Of a stretch of DNA of 64,000 nucleotides, positions 25,542-33,366 are shown piece by piece (position 1 is the first letter of the stretch; every line of letters begins with the position of its first letter). This stretch comes from Sphingopyxis sp. YR583 (GTDB lineage Bacteria; Pseudomonadota; Alphaproteobacteria; Sphingomonadales; Sphingomonadaceae), in assembly GCF_900108295.1 (NCBI RefSeq), contig NZ_FNWK01000001.1, positions 2,353,001-2,417,000 of the forward strand, given 5' to 3'. The position numbers and the translations under genes were made by a program. The notes beneath the pieces were generated by a model that had not been told where the DNA came from, made no database searches, and saw nothing but the letters and a program-made list of their open reading frames with translations.

Positions 25542-25991
25542 ATGACGAATCCGACGACGCCCCGCTTCTCGTTACCGTTACTTGCGGCAGGACAGGCGCA
25601 GAAAGAGATAACGCATAACGAGGCCCTGACCCTGCTTGACGCGCTGGTCCATGCGGCCGTCGAGGCCGGACCGGTTGATGCGCCACCCGAAGATCCCACC
25701 GAGGGGCAATGCTGGATCGTCGGGACGGCAGCGACGGGCGCGTGGGCAGGCCAGGGGAACAGGATTGCAATTCATACGGGGGGCGGATGGCGATTTGCAC
25801 CGCCCCGCGAAGGGATGAGAGCGACACGGCTGGCCGATGGCGCGCAGCTTCGGTTCGATGGCGGAACATGGCTGCCGCCGGCGACTATGGGGGCGCCATC
25901 CGGCGGGGTGATAGTCGATTCCGAAGCGCGTGGCGTAATCTCCACATTGATCCTCCACCTCGCCGCGCAGGGTCTTCTGATTTCAGGCTGA
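25542..25991 (+). CDS. DUF2793 protein closing the GTA cluster
   Basis: 149 residues with the DUF2793 pattern: TPRFSLPLLAAGQAQKEITHNEAL, DALVHAAVEAG, PTEGQCWIVG, ATGAWAGQGNRIAIHTGGGWRF. In rhodobacters and sphingomonads this domain is found at the ends of GTA and prophage tail clusters, often on fibre-like proteins; the role in the particle is unknown. It lies 11 bases after gp15. Lone cysteine and lack of a signal peptide agree with a virion protein. Confidence 0.88.
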   Translation: MTNPTTPRFSLPLLAAGQAQKEITHNEALTLLDALVHAAVEAGPVDAPPEDPTEGQCWIVGTAATGAWAGQGNRIAIHTGGGWRFAPPREGMRATRLADGAQLRFDGGTWLPPATMGAPSGGVIVDSEARGVISTLILHLAAQGLLISG

Positions 25992-26121
25992 ATTTGGGAT
26001 CATTGGCATAACAAGTGCGACTTTTTGGCAACATATTGACGATTTGTTAGCTTGCACGGAACCAAAGCGGCGAGTAGGACGTCTGCCGAGACGTATATCT
26101 CAATTTGAAAGGGGAATTACT

Positions 26122-27240
26122 ATGAGGAAGCTTGCCGTCGCTCTGGCGTTGGCCTCCACCACCCTGGCGTCGCCCGTTCTGGCGCGCGACAACTCCTGGT
26201 ATGTTGGTGTTGGTGCAGGCGCAATGCTCGTCGAGGATCTGGACCTCGATATCGGCACCTTCAACAATGCCGGTACGCTCGATCATCGTGCGGGTTATGA
26301 TTTCGAAGGCACCGTCGGTTATGACTTCGGCGGTTTCCGCGCGGAAGTCGAAGTCGGCTATCGTGAAGCCGACATCAAGTCGGGCCGCTTCACGGCTCCC
26401 GGCATCCCGCAGACCGTGAACGGCACCGGCGGCCTCGCAACCGGTTCGGTTCCGCTCGCCGGCGATTCGAACGCTCTGAGCTTCATGGTCAACGGCCTGC
26501 TCGACTTCGGTGACGACGACGGCCTTCAGGGCTTTATCGGCGGTGGTGCCGGTGTTGCCCGCGTTTCGGTCGAGCCGGTTTATGCCGGTAACTTCCTTGA
26601 CGATTCGGACACGGGCTTTGCCTGGCAGGCAATCGCGGGCGTCCGCGCTCCGCTGAGCGACAAGATCGACGTTGGCCTGAAGTATCGTTTCTTCAATGCC
26701 GACAACCTTGATCTGGTCGACCAGCTCGGTCGCGACGTTTCGACGCGCTTCCGTTCGCACTCGATCCTCGGCACGCTGACGTTCAACTTCGGTGGCGCTC
26801 CGGCTCCGGTGGAACCGGCTCCGCCGCCCCCGCCCCCGCCGCCCCCGCCGCCCCCGCCGCCTCCGCCGCCGCCGCCGGTCGTGGAATGCGCACCCGGACC
26901 GTACATCGTGTACTTCGACTGGGATCAGTCGAACATCACGCCGGAAGCGGCTTCGACGCTCGACAACGCGATCAGCGCCTACAACCGTGGTTGCACGGGT
27001 ACGCAGGTCATGCTCGCCGGTCACGCTGACCGTTCGGGTTCGGCCAAGTACAACGTCGGCCTGTCGGAACGCCGCAACACCGCGGTTCGCAGCTATCTCA
27101 CCGCTCGCGGTATCTCGGATGGCTCGATCAGCGCGCAGGCGTTCGGCGAAACCCGTCCGGCCGTTGCGACCGCCGACGGCGTCCGCAACGACCAGAACCG
27201 TCGCGTGGAAATCACTTACGGTCCGAACTCGGGCATGTAA
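26122..27240 (+). CDS. OmpA-family outer membrane protein
   Basis: 372 residues from ATG 26122 (AAAGGGGA ahead). Signal peptide MRKLAVALALASTTLASPVLA, then an eight-stranded barrel to about residue 215, a linker with 19 consecutive prolines (234-252), and an OmpA_C domain (YIVYFDWDQSNITPEA, LAGHADRSGSAKYNVGLSERRN, NRRVEITYG) with the peptidoglycan-binding Asp and Arg. It ties the outer membrane to the wall. Codons differ from neighbours (more T-ending codons and preferred CGT/GGT), as in abundant proteins. A clean terminator follows; the gene is monocistronic. Confidence 0.93.
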   Translation: MRKLAVALALASTTLASPVLARDNSWYVGVGAGAMLVEDLDLDIGTFNNAGTLDHRAGYDFEGTVGYDFGGFRAEVEVGYREADIKSGRFTAPGIPQTVNGTGGLATGSVPLAGDSNALSFMVNGLLDFGDDDGLQGFIGGGAGVARVSVEPVYAGNFLDDSDTGFAWQAIAGVRAPLSDKIDVGLKYRFFNADNLDLVDQLGRDVSTRFRSHSILGTLTFNFGGAPAPVEPAPPPPPPPPPPPPPPPPPPPVVECAPGPYIVYFDWDQSNITPEAASTLDNAISAYNRGCTGTQVMLAGHADRSGSAKYNVGLSERRNTAVRSYLTARGISDGSISAQAFGETRPAVATADGVRNDQNRRVEITYGPNSGM

Positions 27241-27279
27241 GACTGGTTTCCGCTCCCGACAGGGACTGGAAGAAAAGAG

Positions 27280-27310
27280 GGGCGGTACCGAAAGGTGCCG
27301 CCCTTTCTTT
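27280..27310 (+). terminator. intrinsic terminator of the OmpA gene
   Basis: Arms GGGCGGTACC / GGTGCCGCCC with a GAAA tetraloop and TTTCTTT tail. One G-U pair. Placed 40 bases after the stop. Confidence 0.85.
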
Positions 27311-27472
27311 ATGCGTGCTTTGTGTGGCGGTGGCTTTTCAGCGCCAATATTCTGCTTGCCCGTGAAGTTTTATGATATACCATTACGTATGGGGCGCGGA
27401 ATGGTTCGGCCCTTGATGCGGGGGTGGGCGCCCGTCATTCGCGGCGCACTTTCCCCGAGCGGGAGAGAGACG

Positions 27473-27913
27473 ATGCGCAAACGCCGCAGCATGTTCCATC
27501 GCAGCATTTTTCGCGCCGATCCCAATGGGGATCCCGATATCAACACGACGCCGCTGATCGACGTTATGCTGGTAATGCTGGTGATGTTCATCATCACCAT
27601 CCCGCCGCCGACGCACAGTGTCGACTTGACGCTGCCGGGAAAGCCGCCTGAGCACGCCGAGGTTCTCGACGAAAACCGCGTGACGATCGATACGGCCGAC
27701 GTGATCCGCTGGAACAATGAGGCCGTCGACCTGGCTCAACTGGGCATGCTGGTCAAAGAGGCCGCCGACCGGTCGGAACCGGCGGCTATCCTGCTCGAAC
27801 CCGACGCACGGGCGCGTTACCTTCGTGTCGATGAAGCCATCGGCGCAATTCGGCGCAATGGCGGAACCAAGCTCGGTTTTCCCGGAATTCAGAATTATTC
27901 CGGTCTGATCTGA
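27473..27913 (+). CDS. ExbD/TolR-family biopolymer transport protein
   Basis: 146 residues from ATG 27473, with GGGAGAGAGA just ahead. The membrane helix and its essential aspartate are plain (DINTTPLIDVMLVMLVMFIITIP), followed by the periplasmic domain (VDLTLPGKPPE, RVTIDTADVIRWNNEAVD, YLRVDEAIGAIRRNGGTKLGFPG). ExbD works with ExbB to power TonB receptors. No exbB or tonB is adjacent; the nearest TonB-like gene is at 8532. The family assignment is firm, the partner is not. Confidence 0.88.
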   Translation: MRKRRSMFHRSIFRADPNGDPDINTTPLIDVMLVMLVMFIITIPPPTHSVDLTLPGKPPEHAEVLDENRVTIDTADVIRWNNEAVDLAQLGMLVKEAADRSEPAAILLEPDARARYLRVDEAIGAIRRNGGTKLGFPGIQNYSGLI

Positions 27914-27935
27914 GTTTTTTGGCGCTCGCTGTCCT

Positions 27936-28472
27936 TCAGGCGGCGGGCGCCGTTCCGGGCCGCAGATAACGCATCATATAGCCGACATAATCGGCCTTGC
28001 CGAGCGGCACGCCCATATGGCGCAGGACGGCATAGGCGGCGACACGGTGGAATGCGAACTGGGGCGCCGCCCAGTCACGGATATAGTCGAATGCGCTCAT
28101 GTCGAAGACCATGCCGTTCGGCAGGTCGAAGCTGACTGGCCTGTCGCCATCCTGCCCGAGCGAGCTGGGGTCGACGGTATCGAGAAAAGCGAGTGTAGCG
28201 GCGATCTGATCCTGCATCCCGGCAAAGTCGGTCGCATCCTCGGAAAGCTCAGGGATCGCGACGCCGCCGAGCCGGTTGAGCGGTTGCAGTGCCTGTATAC
28301 AGGTAAAGCGGACCTGCGAGGCGAGAGGGAACATGTCGGGGGCAAGCCGCGCCACCGCGAACTGCAATTCGCCGATGCCGTTGGCGGCGCCCCATGCGCT
28401 CGCCTTCGCCAATTCTCCCGACAGGGCCTTCAGGCCATTCTGAAAGGCCGGTACGGTCAGATCGTAGAGCAT
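27936..28472 (-). CDS. DUF1993 family protein
   Basis: 178 residues from ATG 28472, chosen because GAAGGA lies 6 bases ahead and family members begin MLYDLTVPAF; an ATG two codons upstream overlaps the ribosome site. Helical, with the family's histidines and FDYIRDWAAPQFAFHRVAAYAVLRHMGVPLGKADY near the end. The fold is DinB-like; its function is not established. Its start lies 30 bases after the ABC exporter stop, so both may be on one transcript. Confidence 0.85.
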   Translation of the reverse strand: MLYDLTVPAFQNGLKALSGELAKASAWGAANGIGELQFAVARLAPDMFPLASQVRFTCIQALQPLNRLGGVAIPELSEDATDFAGMQDQIAATLAFLDTVDPSSLGQDGDRPVSFDLPNGMVFDMSAFDYIRDWAAPQFAFHRVAAYAVLRHMGVPLGKADYVGYMMRYLRPGTAPAA

Positions 28473-28501
28473 CGTCATTCCTTCGGTCGGTTGCAATTAT
28501 C

Positions 28502-30301
28502 TCAGGCGGCTGCGAGCTTGTCCTGAAACTGGAGCCGGGCAAGCCGGGCGTAGAGGCCGTCGGCGGCGACGAGCTCGTCATGTTTGCCCTCTTCGACGAT
28601 GCGGCCGTCGTCCATGACGACGATGCGGTCGGCTGCGCGCACGGTCGCGAGCCGGTGCGCGATCACGATCGTCGTGCGGTCGGCCATCAGCGTTTCGAGT
28701 GCATCCTGCACCAGTTTTTCGGATTCGGCGTCGAGCGCCGAGGTCGCTTCGTCGAGGAGAAGAAGCGGTGCCCGGCGGAGGAGGGCGCGCGCGATCGCGA
28801 CGCGCTGGCGCTGGCCGCCCGAAAGCCGCGCGCCGCCTTCGCCCATGAAGGTGTCGAGCCCCTGCGGCAGCTTGCGCAGGAATTCCTCGGCATTGGCAGC
28901 GCGCGCAGCTTCCCAGAGCTCGTCGTCGCTTGCGGTCCAATTGCCGTAACGCAGGTTGTCACGCGCCGAGGCAGCGAAGATCACGGTTTCCTGGGGCACC
29001 ATCGCGAGACGGGCGCGGATATCGGCAGGGTCGGCGTCGATCAGCGGCACGCCGTCGAGCAGGATCTGGCCGCGCTGCGGATCGTAGAAACGCTCGGCGA
29101 GCTGGAAGAGCGTCGACTTGCCGGCGCCCGAGGGACCGACGATCGCGACGGTTTCGCGCGGGCGGATCGCGAGACTGAAATCATGGAGCGCCGGTGCGTC
29201 GGGCCGGGTCGGATAGTGGAATTCGACATTTGCGAATTCGAGCGTGCCGACGGGCGGTTCGGGAAAGCGGCTGGGGTTCGTGGGCGGCGCGATACTGGCT
29301 TCGGCATTGAGCAGTTCGCTCAGCCGCTCGGCAGCGCCCGCAGCGCGGAGCAGATCGCCATAGACTTCGGTGAGTGCACCGAATGCCCCTGCGACGAGCC
29401 CCCCGGTCAGAACGAAAGCGGCGATCGTGCCGCCGGTGATCGTGCCGGCGGCGACACCTTCGGCGCCGTACCAGAGCAACGTGGTGATTGCGCCGAACAG
29501 CAGGCCGATCACCGTCGCGGTGATGATCGCGCGCAGGCGGATGCGACGCTTGGCGGTCGCGAAATTCGCTTCGACCGCGATCGAGAAGCGATCGGCTTCG
29601 CGCGCTTCCTGACCGAATGCCTGGACGATCTTCATCGCCCCCATCTGCTCGGCGGTAGTCGCGCCGATGTCGGCAACGCGGTCCTGGCTGGTTCGTGAGA
29701 CCTTCTGGAGCCGGCGGCCGAGGAGAACGATCGGCAGGATGATGACGGGGATACCGAGCAAGATGCCCGCAGTGAGTTTGGGCGAAAGGCTGAACAGATA
29801 GATGATGCCGCCGATGCCCATCACCATGTTGCGGAGCGCCACCGAGACGGTGGTGCCGACGACCTGTTCGATGATCGCGGTATCCGACGTCATGCGCGAG
29901 GCGATTTCGGACGGGCGGTTTTCCTCGAAAAAGCCGGGGGCGAGGCGTAGCAGGTTCTGCTGCACCGCCTGCCGAATGTCGGCGACGGTGCGTTCGCCGA
30001 GCCAGCTCACGAAATAGAAACGAAGCGCGGTCGCGACCGCGAGCGCGACGCAGATGGCGTAGAAAAGCCGGAAATGCGGCGCGACGTTTCCTCCGCCGGC
30101 GATGAAGCCGCTGTCGATCATTTCCTTGAATTGATAGGGAATGGCGAGCGTCGCGAGGGCAGCGATCCCGAGCGCGATCGCCGCGATGACCAGCTGGAGC
30201 GGATAGCGGCTGGCGTAGTGCCACACCATGCGCAGGCTGCCGAGTTTGCGGCGGGGTTCGGCGGTCGCTTTTTCAGCGGACAGATCGGGTTGGCTGGCCA
30301 T
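28502..30301 (-). CDS. ABC exporter, fused membrane and ATPase domains
   Basis: 599 residues from ATG 30301 (AGGG 8 bases ahead; a TTG 12 codons upstream is less likely). Six membrane helices in the first 330 residues include LQLVIAAIALGIAALATLAIPYQF and FRLFYAICVALAVATALRFYFVS. The ATPase domain has Walker A GPSGAGKSTLF, signature LSGGQRQRVAIARALL, Walker B LLLLDEATSALD and the switch His in IVIAHRLATV. It forms a homodimer exporting lipids or drugs (MsbA/multidrug type). Substrate undetermined. Confidence 0.92.
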   Translation of the reverse strand: MASQPDLSAEKATAEPRRKLGSLRMVWHYASRYPLQLVIAAIALGIAALATLAIPYQFKEMIDSGFIAGGGNVAPHFRLFYAICVALAVATALRFYFVSWLGERTVADIRQAVQQNLLRLAPGFFEENRPSEIASRMTSDTAIIEQVVGTTVSVALRNMVMGIGGIIYLFSLSPKLTAGILLGIPVIILPIVLLGRRLQKVSRTSQDRVADIGATTAEQMGAMKIVQAFGQEAREADRFSIAVEANFATAKRRIRLRAIITATVIGLLFGAITTLLWYGAEGVAAGTITGGTIAAFVLTGGLVAGAFGALTEVYGDLLRAAGAAERLSELLNAEASIAPPTNPSRFPEPPVGTLEFANVEFHYPTRPDAPALHDFSLAIRPRETVAIVGPSGAGKSTLFQLAERFYDPQRGQILLDGVPLIDADPADIRARLAMVPQETVIFAASARDNLRYGNWTASDDELWEAARAANAEEFLRKLPQGLDTFMGEGGARLSGGQRQRVAIARALLRRAPLLLLDEATSALDAESEKLVQDALETLMADRTTIVIAHRLATVRAADRIVVMDDGRIVEEGKHDELVAADGLYARLARLQFQDKLAAA

Positions 30302-30420
30302 CGCATCGGCCCTAGCAGCGCGCGTGGCCGCGCTCAACGACGCAGAATGCGCCCCTGCTTCAAGCGCTTTGAAGCAGCGCTGTAAGGGAGCGCGGCGGCC
30401 GCCGCCGCGCTCCCCCTTTG

Positions 30421-30678
30421 TCAGCGGTTATCGAGCTGCGCGCGCACGGCGCGCAGTCCCGCCTGCGTGATGCGGTACGGCGCGCCGCCCTGCGACCCGA
30501 TGAAGCCGCGCCGCCGCAGGCGGCTGAACAGCGACAGGCCGGTATTGGCGAGCACATGCCCGTCACGGGTGAAGCACAGCGCCTCGATGATATGGCCGCT
30601 TTCGTCGCGGCGATGACGGATCATGCCGCCTTGCGCCAGCACATGGAGCATACGCTGCTCCGCTTTCGAGATGTTCAT
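30421..30678 (-). CDS. YjhX-family protein (UPF0386)
   Basis: 85 residues from ATG 30678, where homology to E. coli YjhX starts (MNISKAEQRMLHVLAQGGMI). The whole length matches: a winged-helix-like body (TGLSLFSRLRRRGFIGSQGGAPYRIT) and C-terminal LRAVRAQLDNR. In E. coli YjhX is reported as a toxin countered by the acetyltransferase YjhQ; no such partner is next to it here. Many alphaproteobacteria carry it alone, so the toxin label should be treated with caution. Confidence 0.85.
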   Translation of the reverse strand: MNISKAEQRMLHVLAQGGMIRHRRDESGHIIEALCFTRDGHVLANTGLSLFSRLRRRGFIGSQGGAPYRITQAGLRAVRAQLDNR

Positions 30679-30866
30679 GGGATATGTCCGGATTTTGCAT
30701 GCAACAACAGCGCACCGACCGGGGGTCGGCACGCAGCGCACATCCCGTTTTCGCCGGGATGTTAGCGGTTGCCCGCAATCTCAGACATAGTCACTCCATC
30801 GGCGCACCTTGCGCCGCTTCACGCCAAATATTCGCATTCGGCACGCCCCGCAATGATTTTGATGCA

Positions 30867-30894
30867 TTGCACAATGAGATCGAGCCCCTAGACT
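30867..30894 (+). promoter_or_regulatory. candidate promoter of the PHA depolymerase gene
   Basis: TTGCAC and TAGACT, 16 bases apart, lie 60 bases upstream of the start codon. Two hairpins stand further upstream (near 30718 and 30740-30762) in the 276-base gap. Suggestive only. Confidence 0.3.
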
Positions 30895-30954
30895 GCTAAC
30901 CAACGCGCAGGCGCCGAAGAGCGCCGCCGGGGTCACGCAAGGAACGATCTGAAC

Positions 30955-32175
30955 ATGCTTTATCACGCGTTTGACATGCAGAAAAACTGGCTTGCCGGGG
31001 CGAGTGCGCTCGCGACGGCGGGGGCGCAGGCGATGCAGCACCCGGCGAATCCGCTCGGCTATTTCAGCGGCAGCCCGATGTTCGCCTCGGCGCTCGAAGT
31101 GTTCGCGCATGCCGCCGCTCCGCGCGGCAAACCGGGTTTCGAGCTGTACGAGACTGTCGTGAATGGCGAGACGGTGCGCGTCGCCGAGGCGATCGAGGCG
31201 CGCAAGCCCTTCGGCCAGCTCAAGCATTTCAAGCACAAGGGATCGAAAGACGCACCCAAGCTGCTGATCGTTGCGCCGATGTCGGGCCATTATGCGACGC
31301 TGCTGCGCGGCACTGTCGAGCGCATGCTGCCCGGCCACGACGTGTGGATCACCGACTGGCGCGACGCGCGCAACGTGCCGCTGGAGGCGGGCAAGTTCGA
31401 CCTCGACGATTATGTCGATTACCTGATTTCATGGCTCGAGCATATCGGGCCGGGTGCGCATATGCTGGCGGTCTGCCAGCCGTCGGTGCCGAGCCTCGCC
31501 GCGGCTGCCATCATGGCGGCAAACAAGCATGCGTGCCGGCCAAAGACGCTGACGATGATGGGCGGGCCGATCGACACGCGCAAGGCGCCGACGGCAGTCA
31601 ACGAACATGCGACGACGCGGCCCTATGCCTGGTTCCAGGAAAATGTGATAGCGACCGTGCCCGCCTGGTATGCGGGCGCCGGACGCCGCGTCTATCCGGG
31701 TTTCCTGCAACTCGCGGGCTTTATGTCGATGAACCTTGGCAATCACATGATGAGCCATTGGGAGATGTTCAAACATCTGGTCGACGGCGACGGCGAGAGC
31801 GCGGACAAGACCAAGGAATTCTATGACGAATATCGCGCGGTGTGCGACATGACCGCCGAATTCTACCTCCAGACGGTCGATATCGTCTTCCAGCGCCACC
31901 TGTTGCCAAAGGGCGAGATGATGCATCGCGGGCAGCCGGTCGATGTCGGCGCGATCGAGGATATCGCGATCCTCGCGATCGAGGGCGAGCGCGACGATAT
32001 TTCAGGGATCGGCCAGACCAAGGCGGCGTTGACGATCGCGAAGGCGCTCCCCGCCGAAAAGAAGAAATATCTGATGGCGAAGAGCGTCGGTCATTATGGC
32101 ATCTTCAACGGCCGCAAATGGCGCGAGGAGATCGCTCCCGTCGTCGAGAAATGGATCCGTAGCAACGGCGGGTGA
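30955..32175 (+). CDS. phaZ: intracellular polyhydroxyalkanoate depolymerase
   Basis: 406 residues, the usual size. It degrades stored PHB granules to hydroxybutyrate oligomers or monomers. The N-terminal MLYHAFDMQKNWLAGASALA is characteristic, the nucleophile is a cysteine (Cys174) in the box AVCQPSVPSL, and the C-terminal VEGERDDISGIGQT-like region (AIEGERDDISGIGQTKAAL) and SVGHYGIFNGRKWREEI with the catalytic His are present. No signal peptide, in line with an intracellular enzyme. AAGGA lies ahead of the ATG. No other pha gene is adjacent. Confidence 0.93.
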   Translation: MLYHAFDMQKNWLAGASALATAGAQAMQHPANPLGYFSGSPMFASALEVFAHAAAPRGKPGFELYETVVNGETVRVAEAIEARKPFGQLKHFKHKGSKDAPKLLIVAPMSGHYATLLRGTVERMLPGHDVWITDWRDARNVPLEAGKFDLDDYVDYLISWLEHIGPGAHMLAVCQPSVPSLAAAAIMAANKHACRPKTLTMMGGPIDTRKAPTAVNEHATTRPYAWFQENVIATVPAWYAGAGRRVYPGFLQLAGFMSMNLGNHMMSHWEMFKHLVDGDGESADKTKEFYDEYRAVCDMTAEFYLQTVDIVFQRHLLPKGEMMHRGQPVDVGAIEDIAILAIEGERDDISGIGQTKAALTIAKALPAEKKKYLMAKSVGHYGIFNGRKWREEIAPVVEKWIRSNGG

Positions 32176-32239
32176 CAGCCGAGAGCGGCCGTACTTCGCC
32201 ACCCCAAACTGTCACCGGGGTGCGATGTAAGGCCGATCG

Positions 32240-32899
32240 TCAGGGCAATTCCATTCCCAATGCTGCCGACAGATCGGCAAGCGCCTGTTCTCCGCTTGTC
32301 ACCTTTATTGCGTGCATGCCGAGCTGCGCCGCGGGTTTGCAGTTGATGCCGAGGTCGTCGAGATAGATGCATTCGGCGGGCACGACGCCGAGTTTTTCGC
32401 ACATCATTTCGTAAATCCGCGGATCGGGCTTGCGTACGCCCGCCTTGCTCGATTCGATCACATGCGCAAAGCGCGCCATGATATCGGCGACCTCGATCGC
32501 CGCCTCTTCGCTGCGCGTCATCCCTGCGCCGCGGATACCCATCTTGCCGCCCGGTACATTGTTCGTGATGCATGCGATGGTGAAGCCGCGCGCCTTCAAC
32601 GTATCAAGCGTCGCGACCATCGCCGGCCGCACGGCGCCTGCGATCACCGCAAGCACGGCTTCGCCTTCCAGTTCATGTCCCAGCGCGCGCGCCTCTTCGG
32701 CGAACAAGGTGTCGAAGGCCGCGGCGTCGATCTCGGCGCGCTCGAACTTCGCCCAGGCATTGCCGTCGGGGTTGGCCGCGTTGACGCGGCGGACGAAATC
32801 GCGCGGCAGGCCGCGTTCGTCCTCAAGACGATTGAAGGCTTCGAAAGGCGACGCGGTGATGACGCCGCCGAAGTCGAAAATAACGGTCGTGTAAGTCAT
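32240..32899 (-). CDS. HAD-superfamily hydrolase
   Basis: 219 residues. Motif I FDFGGVI, motif II ITNN, motif III Lys in SSKAGVRKPDPRIYE, motif IV YLDDLGINCKPA place it with the haloacid dehalogenase-like phosphatases related to the N-terminal domain of epoxide hydrolases and YihX. The second residue of the DxD nucleophile motif is replaced (DFG), as is usual in this subgroup. Substrate unknown. It is read in the same direction as the following 32916 gene, whose stop lies 17 bases upstream of its start. Confidence 0.88.
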   Translation of the reverse strand: MTYTTVIFDFGGVITASPFEAFNRLEDERGLPRDFVRRVNAANPDGNAWAKFERAEIDAAAFDTLFAEEARALGHELEGEAVLAVIAGAVRPAMVATLDTLKARGFTIACITNNVPGGKMGIRGAGMTRSEEAAIEVADIMARFAHVIESSKAGVRKPDPRIYEMMCEKLGVVPAECIYLDDLGINCKPAAQLGMHAIKVTSGEQALADLSAALGMELP

Positions 32900-32915
32900 A
32901 TGAGAGAGGCAATCC

Positions 32916-33320
32916 TTATTTCTTTACCGGCGTTGCAACGCGGTTACCCGACCAGCTCGCGTCGTCGATCGTCAGATCGAGCTTGTCGGGCGAGCGCACC
33001 GTGTCGAGCAGGAACACCGAAGGTCCACTCGCGGCGAGGATCGCGTCCATCGCCTTTTCGAGCGGGATGGTGACGGTCGGGATGCGCGCGTGGCTTGACT
33101 TGATCTCGACCTTGTTCGGCCCTGTGCGCGTGACGGTGATCGTCACGCCGCTTTTCGACGAGCCGCGCGCGTCGGAGATGATGTCGCCCTTATAGGTGCC
33201 CGCGACGCGGTCGGCGAGGTCGGGTTTGTGCGCGGGTGCGGCCTTGGGCGTTTCGGCCAGCGCCGCTCCCGCCGGGAGCAGGAGCGCGAGCGAGGCAGCG
33301 AAGACGAGGGTGCGAAGCAT
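32916..33320 (-). CDS. hypothetical secreted protein
   Basis: 134 residues with a clear signal peptide (MLRTLVFAASLALLLPAGAALA). The mature part is a small beta-rich domain (VAGTYKGDIISDARGSSKSGVTITVTR, NKVEIKSSHARIPTVTIPLEKAMDAIL) with no cysteines and no family I know; the layout recalls small lipocalin-like periplasmic proteins. Start chosen by the signal peptide rather than the longer frame. Probably an operon with the HAD gene. Confidence 0.7.
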   Translation of the reverse strand: MLRTLVFAASLALLLPAGAALAETPKAAPAHKPDLADRVAGTYKGDIISDARGSSKSGVTITVTRTGPNKVEIKSSHARIPTVTIPLEKAMDAILAASGPSVFLLDTVRSPDKLDLTIDDASWSGNRVATPVKK

Positions 33321-33366
33321 GGTCCATCCTTTCGTGCGGCGGGGAAAGGGACTGCTCATGCGACCC

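Larger units (their letters stand above)
9597..25991 (+). mobile_element. gene transfer agent-like particle cluster, about 16.4 kb
   Basis: Genes run in the order of the Rhodobacter capsulatus GTA: small and large terminase, portal, g3.5-like, protease, capsid, connector, tail terminator, tube, gp10, tail chaperone, tape measure, DUF2460, DUF2163, NlpC/P60 and tail hub, ending with DUF2793. Most neighbours overlap by 1-8 bases. There is no integrase, repressor, replication gene or lysis cassette, which speaks for a domesticated GTA rather than an active prophage. Base composition matches the host. Departures from the reference: an extra fibre module, no gp7, an antisense gene, and relocated TIM-barrel domain. 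Confidence 0.85.

Noticed and set aside
9597..25991. Active temperate prophage
   Set aside because: No integrase, repressor, replication, holin or lysin cassette, no flanking direct repeats noticed, and gene order follows the GTA plan.
26792..27472. Long N-terminal extension of the ExbD frame through the OmpA gene
   Set aside because: It is an off-frame reading of OmpA; the ExbD family starts near 27473.
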